This document shows, piece by piece, positions 15,554 to 23,518 of a stretch of DNA of 31,792 bases. The position numbers were made by a program, and so were the translations under genes. Origin of the DNA: Treponema sp. (GTDB lineage: Bacteria > Spirochaetota > Spirochaetia > Treponematales > Breznakiellaceae); NCBI GenBank assembly GCA_031258505.1, contig JAIRMT010000163.1:1-31792 (forward strand), given 5' to 3'. Numbering within the stretch: position 1 is the stretch's first letter; the number at the start of each line of letters is the position of its first letter. The notes beneath the pieces were generated by a model that searched no databases, had not been told where the DNA came from, and worked only from the letters and a program-made list of their open reading frames with translations.

Positions 15554-18391
15554 CTAAAACCTTTCGCTCAGGTCATTCACGTTAAGCATGGCCGGCTGAC
15601 CATTGGCGCTTTGTATCAGGATAATATCGCCCTGAAAACTGACCGTCGCGTAGGGGTGTACCTGCGTCGCGGATTTCGCGGCAAGCGGGATAACGCCATC
15701 GGCAATCGCGGCAGTATCAAAGCGGGCAAGATAAAGCGCGCCGCCTGAACTGACAATGGTGTATATGTTAGTCTCCCGAACCCAGAGCGGCGCGTCGACG
15801 TACAGAGAATCAATGCTATTGTCGCTGACCTGTGCGCTGACGCCCATGTTTTCCTGATCAATTTGAATAAGCTGGACAACATTTTCCGTCAATGTCAGTG
15901 TCGCAAAAATCTTCTGCTCTTCTCCTTCCCCAATGACTGTTAAGGAACGCGCGTTTATGCTGGCGAGGCTTGAAGTATTCGTCCTTGTACCGCTTGCAAG
16001 GTTAAGCTCTATGAGGACTCCTAAGGGCGAATCAGACTGTGTAAGCTCAATCATAACAACTTTTGTTCCGCCGGCGCTTTCATTGGCAGTAAAGCCGCCC
16101 GCCGCTGCTTGCCGCGCCGCCTCTTCCTCCGCCTGCCGCGCCGCCTCTTCCGCCGCCGCCTGTTGCGCAGCCTCTTCTTCAGCCTGCCGCGCTGCTTCCG
16201 CTTCGGCTGCAAGCCGCGTGGCTTCTTCCGCCGCCTGCTGCGCTATCTCCGCCTGACGCGCGGCCTCTTCCGCCGCTTGCCGCGCTATCTCTGTCTGCTG
16301 CGCCGCCGCGTCTGCACCCTGTCGCGGGACATTCTCCGCCGCCTGCTGCGCTATCTCCGCCTGCCGCGCCGCTTCTTCCGCCGCTTGCCGCGCTATCTCC
16401 GCCTGCTGCGCCACTGCTTCATTCTGAGGAGTAATGTTTTCCGCCGTGTCTTGCGCTATCTCTGCCTGCTGCGCCGCTTCTTTCGCCGCCTGACGCGCTA
16501 TCTCCGCCTGACGCGCCGCTTCTTCCGCCGCCGCCTGTTGAGCCGCCGCCTCTTCCTCTGCTTGTAGCGCCGCTGCTTCCTCAGCCTGCCGCGCTATCTC
16601 CGCCTGTTGCGCAGCCGCTTCCTCTGCTTGTCGCGCCGCTTCTTCCGCTGCCGCCTGACGCGCTGCTTCTTCCTCAGCTTGCTGCGCCGCCGCTTCTTCC
16701 GCCGCCTGTTGAGCCGCATCCGCTTCAGCAGCAAGCCGCGTAGCTTCTTCCGCCGCCTGACGCGCTATCTCCGCCTGCCGCGCGGCCTCTTCCGCCGCTT
16801 GCCGCGCTATCTCTGTCTGCTGCGCCGCCGCGTCTGCACCCTGTCGCGGGACATTCTCCGCCGCCTGCTGCGCTATCTCTGCCTGACGCGCCGCTTCTTC
16901 CGCCGCTTGCCGCGCTATCTCCGCCTGCTGCGCCGCTGCTTCATTCTGAGGCGCGAGGTTTTCCGCCACGCCTTGCGCTATCTCCACCTGCCGCGCCGCT
17001 TCTTCGGCCGCCTGTTGCGCAAGCTCCGCCTGCCGAGCCGCTTCCGCTTCAGCAGCAAGCCGCGTAGCTTCTTCCGCCGCCTGACGCGCTATCTCCGCCT
17101 GACGCGCGGCCTCTTCCGCCGCTTGCCGCGCTATCTCTGTCTGCTGCGCCGCCGCGTCTGCGCCCTGTCGCGGGACATTCTCCGCCGCCTGCTGCGCTAT
17201 CTCTGCCTGCCGCGCCGCTTCTTCCGCCGCTTGCCGCGCTATCTCCGCCTGCTGCGCTGCATCGGCCTGACGCGCCGCTTCTTCGGCCGCCTGTTGCGCT
17301 ATCTCCGCCTGACGCGCCGCTTCTTCGGCCGCCTGCCGCGCTATCTCGGCCTGACGCGCCGCTTCTTCAGCCGCCTGCCGCGCTATCTCGGCTTGACGCG
17401 CCGCTTCAGCCCGTCGAGCAGCTTCTGCGGCAATGCCGCCATTCTGATCAATAGCAATATCCTCGCGGTCGCTTTGAGCATCAAGCATCTTCCTCTCTGC
17501 CATACGCTCTGCTTCATCAGCCAATCTACGCTGTTCTTCCAGCGCCTTTTCCCTAGCGGCAAGCTCATCCTCAATACGCCGCGCCTCTTCCGGCGACGTC
17601 TGTTGCGCCCGGCGACGCTCCGCCGCGATTCTGGCCTCCTCCGCTGCAATAGCTTCTCGCAAATCCGCAGCCAGAGCCTCAGCCTCGTCAGCCTCACGCT
17701 CCTTTAACTCAACCATCTCTTTCCGCACGTCCAGTCCCTGATTCGGATCACGCCGCAGTTCCTCAAGTACGCCCTCATCGCTAACCGCTGATGTGTCTAT
17801 AGCGCTCAATGACCCAGGACTGGCATTACCCAGCGGGATTACAATGAGCGTCCGTCCGGGCCATTCATCAAAACGTACAGAAAGACCAACACGGTCAGCG
17901 CTCAGGTTTCCCAGAACCGCTTGTTTATACCGGGAACTGAAAAAGTTCCAGTTTCCCCGATAAAATGCGTTATAGATGGTAATATATTGGGCAAGTAACC
18001 TCGCATCCGCCACCGAGTAGTTATAGGCCCCTTCAAGATAGCCCTGGATGATGAGCCTCAGATTCCGTATATGATCTACTCCCACGCCAGCTCCCAAACC
18101 AAAAATGTCCGCGTCCATCCGTTCTCCCTCTGGAGCGGTAACTGAATGAATCACAAAATACCGGTTCGTCGCGCCTGAACGGGTTACCCCGCGCCGGACC
18201 GCAAGCCCCTGTTCATAACCAATGTTCCGAATCTGCGCGACCGTATCAATCCGCGTAACCGGACCAGTATAATTATAAAACTCAATCGAACCTTGCCCCT
18301 GCTGCAGCTCATTGGTATTCACCTGCGCAAACAGCAATGACGCAAACAATCCCATCAGTGCGACGCAAGCATAGCTAATTCGTTTATTCAT
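15554..18391 (-). CDS. P83/100-family antigen with expanded Ala/Gln/Glu repeats
   Basis: A 945-residue exported protein. The signal peptide (residues 1-~22) ends SLLFAQ. Residues 30-230 match the P83/100 N-terminal domain (VAQIRNIGYEQGLAVRRGV, RNLRLIIQGYLEGAYNYS, DRVGLSVRFDEWPGRTLIVI). A charged coiled coil follows, then ~450 residues built from EEAARQAEIARQA-type units. The last ~150 residues form a beta-propeller-like domain (SLYVDAPLWVRETNIYTIVS). The family includes Borrelia P83/100 and a T. pallidum antigen. It is periplasmic or membrane-associated and of unknown function. This protein is longer than I would expect, because of the repeats. AAAGAGG precedes the ATG. Only 40 bp separate it from dxr, so it probably ends that operon. 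Confidence 0.8.
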   Translation of the reverse strand: MNKRISYACVALMGLFASLLFAQVNTNELQQGQGSIEFYNYTGPVTRIDTVAQIRNIGYEQGLAVRRGVTRSGATNRYFVIHSVTAPEGERMDADIFGLGAGVGVDHIRNLRLIIQGYLEGAYNYSVADARLLAQYITIYNAFYRGNWNFFSSRYKQAVLGNLSADRVGLSVRFDEWPGRTLIVIPLGNASPGSLSAIDTSAVSDEGVLEELRRDPNQGLDVRKEMVELKEREADEAEALAADLREAIAAEEARIAAERRRAQQTSPEEARRIEDELAAREKALEEQRRLADEAERMAERKMLDAQSDREDIAIDQNGGIAAEAARRAEAARQAEIARQAAEEAARQAEIARQAAEEAARQAEIAQQAAEEAARQADAAQQAEIARQAAEEAARQAEIAQQAAENVPRQGADAAAQQTEIARQAAEEAARQAEIARQAAEEATRLAAEAEAARQAELAQQAAEEAARQVEIAQGVAENLAPQNEAAAQQAEIARQAAEEAARQAEIAQQAAENVPRQGADAAAQQTEIARQAAEEAARQAEIARQAAEEATRLAAEADAAQQAAEEAAAQQAEEEAARQAAAEEAARQAEEAAAQQAEIARQAEEAAALQAEEEAAAQQAAAEEAARQAEIARQAAKEAAQQAEIAQDTAENITPQNEAVAQQAEIARQAAEEAARQAEIAQQAAENVPRQGADAAAQQTEIARQAAEEAARQAEIAQQAAEEATRLAAEAEAARQAEEEAAQQAAAEEAARQAEEEAARQAAAGGFTANESAGGTKVVMIELTQSDSPLGVLIELNLASGTRTNTSSLASINARSLTVIGEGEEQKIFATLTLTENVVQLIQIDQENMGVSAQVSDNSIDSLYVDAPLWVRETNIYTIVSSGGALYLARFDTAAIADGVIPLAAKSATQVHPYATVSFQGDIILIQSANGQPAMLNVNDLSERF
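16100..17440 (-). repeat. In-frame repeat tract of the P83-like gene
   Basis: About 1.3 kb of near-identical units coding EEAARQAEIA(R/Q)QA. A longer module beginning ENVPRQGADAAAQQTEIARQ is itself repeated three times, twice as part of an extended block ending EEATRLAAEA. Codon choice is almost the same in each copy, so the copies are recent. Confidence 0.85.
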
Positions 18392-18431
18392 AAGACCTGA
18401 CCTCTTTATCTCTATTTATAAAAGCATATCA

Positions 18432-19586
18432 TTACATAATCGGTAAAAATGACAATGTGTTGACAGAGGATTTCGCTATAGACCGCGCGCGGCTGTCAGT
18501 CTCCCTGATTGCGTCAAGCTCCAGTTTGCCGTCCCAGTTATGTTCCAGCGCCAGCGCCACAACGTGGGCGATGTCAGGAAAGCGTATCTGTTCCATGAGA
18601 AACGCCGCAACCGCAACCTCATTGGCTGCGTTATACACGACTGGATACAAGGCGCCGGCGTTCAGCGCCTGATATGCAAGGGGAAGCATGGGGAACTTTT
18701 CCTCATCCGGCTGCTCAAAACTAAGCGTAAGCTGCTTAAAGTCAAGCGTTTCAAAGCCTGAAGGCGCGTTTTCAGGGTAATAAAGCGCGTTCTGAATAGG
18801 AAAGCGCATGTCAGGCCGTGAAATCTGCGCGTAAATCGACCCATCTTTCAGGCTAATCATCGAATGAACAATACTCTGCGGATGAACAATGACCTGTATC
18901 ACATCAGCTATCGCGGCGTCCGGTATGTCAAACAGGCGCGCAGCCTCAATCACCTCAAGTCCCTTGTTCGCCATGCTTGCCGAGTCAATGGTAATCTTGG
19001 CGCCCATGTTCCATGTGGGATGCTTGAGCGCGTCCTGCGCCCGTACTCTGGTAAGCTGTTCCTGCGTGTATGTGCGAAACGGCCCGCCTGACGCGGTTAG
19101 GAGGATTGTCGCCAGATTCTCCCTGCCATGAACCTCAAGCAACTGGAAGATAGCCGAATGTTCTGAATCAACCGGCAGTATCCGCGCCTTTTTTGCCTCA
19201 GCCAGCGCGCGTACCAGCGGCCCGGCCATGACGATGGTTTCTTTATTAGCCAGCGCCAAGTCTATGCCTGACTCTAAGGCCGCAATAGACGGCGCAAGCC
19301 CTGCCGCGCCAGCAATCCCGTTCACCACAATATCCGCGCCGCAGCCGCTGATTGCCTGCAGCAGCCCCTCGCTGCCAAAATAGCCAACACGGGATGCGCC
19401 TTGTTCCGCGCCGGAGAGCGCCAGCGCCGCATCAGGGAACTCCGCGCCCAGGGCCTCTAAACCCGCGCTATCGGTATGGCTTGAAAAAAGCACAGCCTCA
19501 AACACATCTTTCCCTCGCCGCAACACATCAAGCGTGCTTTTCCCAATAGAACCAGTAGCGCCGAGCAGAGCAACTTTCTTTCGCAT
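18432..19586 (-). CDS. dxr: 1-deoxy-D-xylulose 5-phosphate reductoisomerase
   Basis: A 384-residue enzyme that makes MEP from DXP using NADPH, the second step of the MEP isoprenoid pathway. The NADPH loop is ALLGATGSIGKSTLDVL. LANKETIVMAG, PVDSEHSAIFQLL, LTASGGPFR and HPTWNMGAKITIDSASMANK carry the metal and substrate residues, and VHPQSIVHSMI the following conserved block. Length is normal. I see no clear Shine-Dalgarno sequence before the ATG. It lies 81 bp after the DUF368 gene; that transporter family recycles the undecaprenyl carrier, itself an isoprenoid product. Confidence 0.96.
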   Translation of the reverse strand: MRKKVALLGATGSIGKSTLDVLRRGKDVFEAVLFSSHTDSAGLEALGAEFPDAALALSGAEQGASRVGYFGSEGLLQAISGCGADIVVNGIAGAAGLAPSIAALESGIDLALANKETIVMAGPLVRALAEAKKARILPVDSEHSAIFQLLEVHGRENLATILLTASGGPFRTYTQEQLTRVRAQDALKHPTWNMGAKITIDSASMANKGLEVIEAARLFDIPDAAIADVIQVIVHPQSIVHSMISLKDGSIYAQISRPDMRFPIQNALYYPENAPSGFETLDFKQLTLSFEQPDEEKFPMLPLAYQALNAGALYPVVYNAANEVAVAAFLMEQIRFPDIAHVVALALEHNWDGKLELDAIRETDSRARSIAKSSVNTLSFLPIM

Positions 19587-19667
19587 ATTGATAGATGAGC
19601 ATGGCGTTCTATGTAAATAAAATCAATATATAGGCAGCTTTAGCAAAACCGCCATACTCGCCTATCA

Positions 19668-20486
19668 TCAAACGCCCTTGTACTGTTCCTCCAGTTTACT
19701 CATCCAGTAGGCCAGGATAATGCCGGCGATACAGGCGGCGGCGCAGATAAGGGTTGTCCAGCTCAGGTAGTTGAAATCACGCGGGATAATCATCAGGGTT
19801 GAGGCCGCCACTATGCCAAGAATGAAGTGAAAAAGGCCGGCGTAAGCGCGGGCAAGCAGCGCGTCAATCGCTTTGGAAAGACCAAAGAGGCATATCGCGC
19901 CGCCAAGCGCAAGGGGAAGCAGAGCCAGTACGTCCAGCGTCTTGAAGGCGTCTACCATGGGCTGGTACATACCGAAGTACACGAGGAAGTTCGATGGACT
20001 TAACCCAGGCACAAGTACCCCTAGGGCAATGAGCGCGCCGGCCAGCATCCATGTGCCGAAGTTAAGCGGTATCTGTCCCTTGAAAAACGATTCCCCGCCG
20101 TACAGCAGCACAAAGCCCACGACCCCTGACACCACGAGTATAACAATGTGGCGTTTGGTCCGGCCCTTCTTGCCGACTTCCCGCCATAGCGCGGGTAGGG
20201 TTCCCAAAATACAGCCGACAAAGAACCAGAGTACCTGTGTTTCGTAATTGGTAAGAAAGAAGCTCACGCCAAAGGAAAGTATGAATATGCCGGTCAGCGC
20301 GCCCAGTCCGACCGGCAGGAAGAAGAGTACGTTAGCCTTAAAGTCATGGGTGATATGGGCAATGAAGCTGATGATACGCTCATAGATGCCGAAAATCGCA
20401 GCCAACGCGCCGCCGCTCACACCGGGCAGTATAAACCCCGTGCCAATAAACGCGCCCTTAACAAAACGCAAAACCCAGTCCTTCAT
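19668..20486 (-). CDS. DUF368 membrane protein, undecaprenyl-phosphate translocase (PopT) type
   Basis: A 272-residue, multi-helix membrane protein. The start KGAFIGTGFILPGVSGGALA and the internal VLVPGLSPSNFLVYFGMYQP are the paired P-G-(V/L)-S signatures of DUF368. Recent work assigns the family to flipping undecaprenyl phosphate back to the inner leaflet for reuse in wall and glycan synthesis. The start overlaps the GNAT stop (ATGA), so the genes are co-translated. Its place in a flotillin operon suggests lipid-carrier recycling in an ordered membrane region, which is inference. Confidence 0.85.
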   Translation of the reverse strand: MKDWVLRFVKGAFIGTGFILPGVSGGALAAIFGIYERIISFIAHITHDFKANVLFFLPVGLGALTGIFILSFGVSFFLTNYETQVLWFFVGCILGTLPALWREVGKKGRTKRHIVILVVSGVVGFVLLYGGESFFKGQIPLNFGTWMLAGALIALGVLVPGLSPSNFLVYFGMYQPMVDAFKTLDVLALLPLALGGAICLFGLSKAIDALLARAYAGLFHFILGIVAASTLMIIPRDFNYLSWTTLICAAACIAGIILAYWMSKLEEQYKGV

Positions 20487-20965
20487 AACAAAAGCTCCCA
20501 GTAACCCACGTCAAGCCAGTTCCCCAGCTTAAACCCAATCTCGTCAAGCTGACCAATCTTGCGGAATCCCAGCTTTTCATGCAAGCCCACACTCCTTTCA
20601 TTAGGAACTGTGATTACCGCGACCATTGCGTGTAAGGAGCGCCTGTGCGCCTCGTCTATCAAGCGTGTGAGGAGCGCCCTGCCAATGCCTTTTCGCTCAT
20701 GCCCCATTTTGATATAGATGGAATCTTCCACAGCAAAACGATAGGCGAGCCGTTCCTTCCATTTATTCAAATAGGCGTAGCCCAGAACCTCGTTGTTGTC
20801 TTCCCAGACAAGGTACGGATACTCAGCGCCTATCGCGCGGATACGCGCCTCCATGCTGGTAAGCGACACTGGCATTTCCTCAAAGCTGATGACCGTTTGC
20901 TCAATGTAGGGATTGTAGATAGCAGCGATGGCAGCCGCATCAGCGACGCTTGCCGGGCGAATCAT
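20483..20965 (-). CDS. GNAT-family N-acetyltransferase (phosphinothricin acetyltransferase-like)
   Basis: A 160-residue acetyl-CoA enzyme. MIRPASVADAAAIAAIYNPY is the typical start of the phosphinothricin/methionine-sulfoximine acetyltransferase branch. MGHERKGIGRALLTRLI contains the (R/Q)xxGxG/A acetyl-CoA loop, and NERSVGLHEKLGFRKIG is the C-terminal motif. The natural substrate is unknown. It overlaps by ATGA both the flotillin gene upstream and the DUF368 gene downstream, a tight unit that argues for a shared role. In Bacillus an acetyltransferase (yuaI) follows floT in the same order. Confidence 0.85.
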   Translation of the reverse strand: MIRPASVADAAAIAAIYNPYIEQTVISFEEMPVSLTSMEARIRAIGAEYPYLVWEDNNEVLGYAYLNKWKERLAYRFAVEDSIYIKMGHERKGIGRALLTRLIDEAHRRSLHAMVAVITVPNERSVGLHEKLGFRKIGQLDEIGFKLGNWLDVGYWELLL

Positions 20966-22608
20966 GCCTGCGCCTCGCGCCCGACGCCAGACACCGCGTC
21001 AGGCGACACGGCGTCCATAGTACCCAAAAACCCGGGTAATTCAAGGCCGGCCTGTTCTGCAATATCGTGGAGCGGCGGCAGGGTTTTAACCATGTTTCGC
21101 ATGAAGTTTGCGGTGGTACTGGAATCGCCGCTGGGGTTATCCCACACAGTGAGCTTGTCGATTTTGATGTTTTTAATTGCTTCGGTTTGCAGTTTAACCA
21201 GGTCTTCCAGCTTTTCAACCAGCAGAAGCGTTGCCGCGCTCTTGGCGTCGCTGTTCGCTGCCTTAACCAGTGTCTGGTAACCCTGAGCTTTGGCGTCCAG
21301 CACTTTTTTGATACCTTCGGCCTCAGCCGCTTTCACCAGCAGTATTGCGTCAGCCTCGCCTTGTGCAAGCAGCCGTTGCTGTTCAGCCTGTGCAGCCGCG
21401 TCGATTTCGAGCTTGCGCTTCTCGATTTCACGCGGCACGACCTGCTCAACCTCCAGCCGCCGCTGTTCAGCAATGGCCTTTGCCTGCTGAATCTCCGCAA
21501 ATGCCGACTGCTGCGCCACTTCCCCGCGTTGTTTTGCCTCTGCCTCACGTTCAGCAAGCGTAGCGTTTGATATGGCAATCCCGGCTTTTGCCGTGTTTTC
21601 GCCTTCAACCGCCTGCGCATTATACTCAGCGGTCTGTATCCGCTGCTCCCTGCCAAACTCAGCTACCTTAACCTGCTTTTCCTTGTCAAGTTCAGCAATG
21701 CGTACCTGCTGTTCAATACTAAACGACGCGGTTTTAACTTGCTGTTCCTTGCTGTATTCAGCCATCTTCACCTGTTGTTCGCTCTGATACTGAGCTTTCT
21801 TCACCTCCCGTTCAGTGGCGAACTGGGCGAGCTGCACCTGCTGTTCCTTATCAAGTTCAGCGGTTTGCACCTGTTGTTCTTTATTAAACTGGGCAATCTG
21901 TATCTGCTGTTCTTTAGTGAACTGCGCCACCCGAATCTGCTGTTCCTTCCGCGCCTCAGCCTCGCCAATAGCGCCTTTCTTGTCCTGCTCCGCCACATCA
22001 ACCTTCGCCTGGTTAATGGCGGTGAGCGCGGCTTTTTTCCCAATGCTTTCGATATAACCTGACTCGTCGGTGATGTCGGTAACGTTCACGTTGATGAGGC
22101 AGAGGCCGATTTTATCAAGCTCAAGGTCGATATTCTTACGGATTGCGTCAAGGAAACGTTCACGATCCTGATTTATCTGCTCAATCGTGAGCGACGCCAC
22201 CGTGAGCCTAAGCTGGCCGAGTATGATTTCAGTCGCCATTGACTCAATAGTGTCGCGGTTCAGCCCCAGCAGGCGCACTGCCGCGGAATTCATGCTTTCC
22301 TCCTCAGTGGCAATGGCCACAGTAAAGGTACTTGGCACATTGACGCGGATGTTTTGCTGGGATAACGCGCCCTTGAGCGGGATGTTAATCGTCATGGGCG
22401 TAAGGTCAAGATAGTTGTAATCCTGAATGAGCGGCCAGATAAACGCCCCGCCTCCATGCATACAGCGCGACGACTTTCCGCCTCCGACCTTTCCGTATAC
22501 CACGAGAATCTGGTTTGATGAACACCGTTTATACCTGCTTGCCAGAAACAGGATAAACACAAACAAAAATACCGCGAAAAACGCGATTCCAATTAGAGTA
22601 AAGTTCAT
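20962..22608 (-). CDS. Flotillin-like SPFH-domain protein with ten hendecad repeats
   Basis: A 548-residue membrane scaffold. Residues 3-24 form the N-terminal membrane segment. The SPFH domain (about 30-200) includes ILVVYGKVGGGKSSRCMHGG and LCLINVNVTDITDE. Residues 221-330 are ten consecutive 11-residue repeats of the form KEQQVQxAEL/FxK. After this come EA-rich flotillin helices (AEIQQAKAIAEQRRLEVEQ) and a C-terminal tail. Flotillins cluster in ordered membrane regions. The hendecad array is unusual; normal flotillins have irregular EA repeats there. AAGGGGG precedes the ATG. An NfeD-like partner lies upstream and a GNAT gene overlaps downstream. Confidence 0.88.
   Translation of the reverse strand: MNFTLIGIAFFAVFLFVFILFLASRYKRCSSNQILVVYGKVGGGKSSRCMHGGGAFIWPLIQDYNYLDLTPMTINIPLKGALSQQNIRVNVPSTFTVAIATEEESMNSAAVRLLGLNRDTIESMATEIILGQLRLTVASLTIEQINQDRERFLDAIRKNIDLELDKIGLCLINVNVTDITDESGYIESIGKKAALTAINQAKVDVAEQDKKGAIGEAEARKEQQIRVAQFTKEQQIQIAQFNKEQQVQTAELDKEQQVQLAQFATEREVKKAQYQSEQQVKMAEYSKEQQVKTASFSIEQQVRIAELDKEKQVKVAEFGREQRIQTAEYNAQAVEGENTAKAGIAISNATLAEREAEAKQRGEVAQQSAFAEIQQAKAIAEQRRLEVEQVVPREIEKRKLEIDAAAQAEQQRLLAQGEADAILLVKAAEAEGIKKVLDAKAQGYQTLVKAANSDAKSAATLLLVEKLEDLVKLQTEAIKNIKIDKLTVWDNPSGDSSTTANFMRNMVKTLPPLHDIAEQAGLELPGFLGTMDAVSPDAVSGVGREAQA
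21619..21948 (-). repeat. Ten tandem 33-bp units coding hendecads in the flotillin
   Basis: Residues 221-330 are exactly ten in-phase 11-mers, without gaps. A (K/R/S/I/T)E(Q/R/K)(Q/R/E)-type start and an alternating (I/V)xxAx(F/L/Y) core recur in each. DNA units have drifted more than in the P83-like gene. Confidence 0.9.
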
Positions 22609-22629
22609 ATAACCCCCTTAGGTATCTGT

Positions 22630-22698
22630 TAGTGATTAGTTGCTAATGTCAGCAGTGTCAGACACCGCGTCGGCTTAGGGATTAGCCGCTAATCACTA
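22630..22698. repeat. Long inverted repeat between the NfeD-like and flotillin genes
   Basis: TAGTGATTAG-TT-GCTAA (22630-22646) pairs with TTAGC-CG-CTAATCACTA (22682-22698) around a 35-base loop. The loop holds the palindrome GTGTCAGACAC. The stretch TGTCAGACACCGCGTCGGC of the loop recurs at about 22794, inside the NfeD-like gene. It may be an inserted palindromic element or an mRNA-processing hairpin. Confidence 0.65.
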
Positions 22699-22704
22699 CT
22701 CAAT

Positions 22705-23253
22705 TTAACGCTCAAAGCGTATAACGGCTACAGTGTGCGAATCAATCACTCGCGTAATCAAGGTCTTTTCAAACGAGGGGATGAGGTCGGCGGTGTCAGA
22801 CACCGCGTCGGCCTGGCGCTTTACCCCGTTTACAACAAAGGAGACGCGCCCCTTGCCCTGAGCTGGAATACGCAGATACACCTCAGCCTCACAGCCGACC
22901 GCGTCTTGCATAGAGAACCGCGCTCCGTCGCTTCGCAGTTTCATCGCCGCGTGAAAGATGAGCGCCGTACTAAGCATAGCGGCAAACCCCGCGCCCGCGC
23001 CCACAAGGAGGCTCAACGGCAGGCCAAGCCCGAACTGTTCTCGCGCCGCGAGTCCGCCCCACCCGAACATGGCTGTAAAACCAGTGAGCGAATTGAGCGA
23101 CAGCAGCCTGAACGCCCCGTTTCCCGCCTCAGCCACGCCCGCATCGCCACCATCCTCACCGCCGCTGTCGCCGCCCGCGCCTGCAATGAAGAGAATCACG
23201 CGCAAAAGGAAAAATATAGAGCCAAAAAGCGCGGCTCCCCAGAAACCAAGCAT
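22705..23253 (-). CDS. NfeD-like / YuaF-like membrane protein
   Basis: A 182-residue protein. LGFWGAALFGSIFFLLRVILFIAG and two later hydrophobic stretches form the membrane part, with an acidic glycine-rich loop (GGDSGGEDGGD) between. The last ~65 residues look like the beta-barrel OB domain of NfeD (EAEVYLRIPAQGKGRVSFVV, then VIDSHTVAVIRFE). NfeD-type proteins partner with SPFH proteins. AAGGAGG six bases before fixes the ATG at 23253. It is the first gene of the minus-strand run, and its position before a flotillin supports the call. Confidence 0.75.
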   Translation of the reverse strand: MLGFWGAALFGSIFFLLRVILFIAGAGGDSGGEDGGDAGVAEAGNGAFRLLSLNSLTGFTAMFGWGGLAAREQFGLGLPLSLLVGAGAGFAAMLSTALIFHAAMKLRSDGARFSMQDAVGCEAEVYLRIPAQGKGRVSFVVNGVKRQADAVSDTADLIPSFEKTLITRVIDSHTVAVIRFER

Positions 23254-23349
23254 AAAACGCCTCCTTATCCGCTTGACTATTCCCTGTATGCAATACAACA
23301 TAGCCACATGTCATACTTATCGCAAGTATTTTAACCCTGATGACAGGTA

Positions 23350-23422
23350 GAACGAGTTCGGTTGTGGATAGAACGAGTTCGGTTATGAACAGAACGAGTT
23401 CCGTTGTGGATAGAACGAGTTC
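23350..23422. repeat. Four phased 21-bp repeats with GAACGAGTTC cores
   Basis: GAACGAGTTC starts at 23350, 23371, 23392 and 23413, exactly 21 bp apart, with a conserved (T/C)(C/G)GTT(G/A)TG(G/A)A spacer. GAAC..GTTC is itself a short dyad. Two helical turns between units would put all four on one DNA face. They lie between the divergent NfeD-like and three-gene operons, just upstream of the latter's promoter. They look like an operator array for an unknown regulator. Confidence 0.8.
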
Positions 23423-23465
23423 ATTCGGAAATTCGGAAGGCTGAACAGGCTATACGTATCTACGG

Positions 23466-23495
23466 TTGTTCGAGGCTATAAACAGCGATTATATT
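23466..23495 (+). promoter_or_regulatory. Candidate promoter of the unknown/MoxR/VWA operon
   Basis: TTGTTC (23466-23471), an 18-bp spacer, and TATATT (23490-23495), 24 bp before the ATG. It sits 43 bp after the last 21-bp repeat. Confidence 0.45.
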
Positions 23496-23518
23496 TTAAA
23501 AGTGAGAAGAGTTACAAA

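Noticed and set aside
16607..17707. A 366-codon plus-strand gene rich in Arg, Leu and Phe
   Set aside because: It is the antisense reading of the P83-like Ala/Gln/Glu repeats, with no plausible composition, signal or ribosome site.
23350..23422. LexA boxes
   Set aside because: The dyad gap is 2 bases instead of 4, and the neighbouring genes are not SOS genes.
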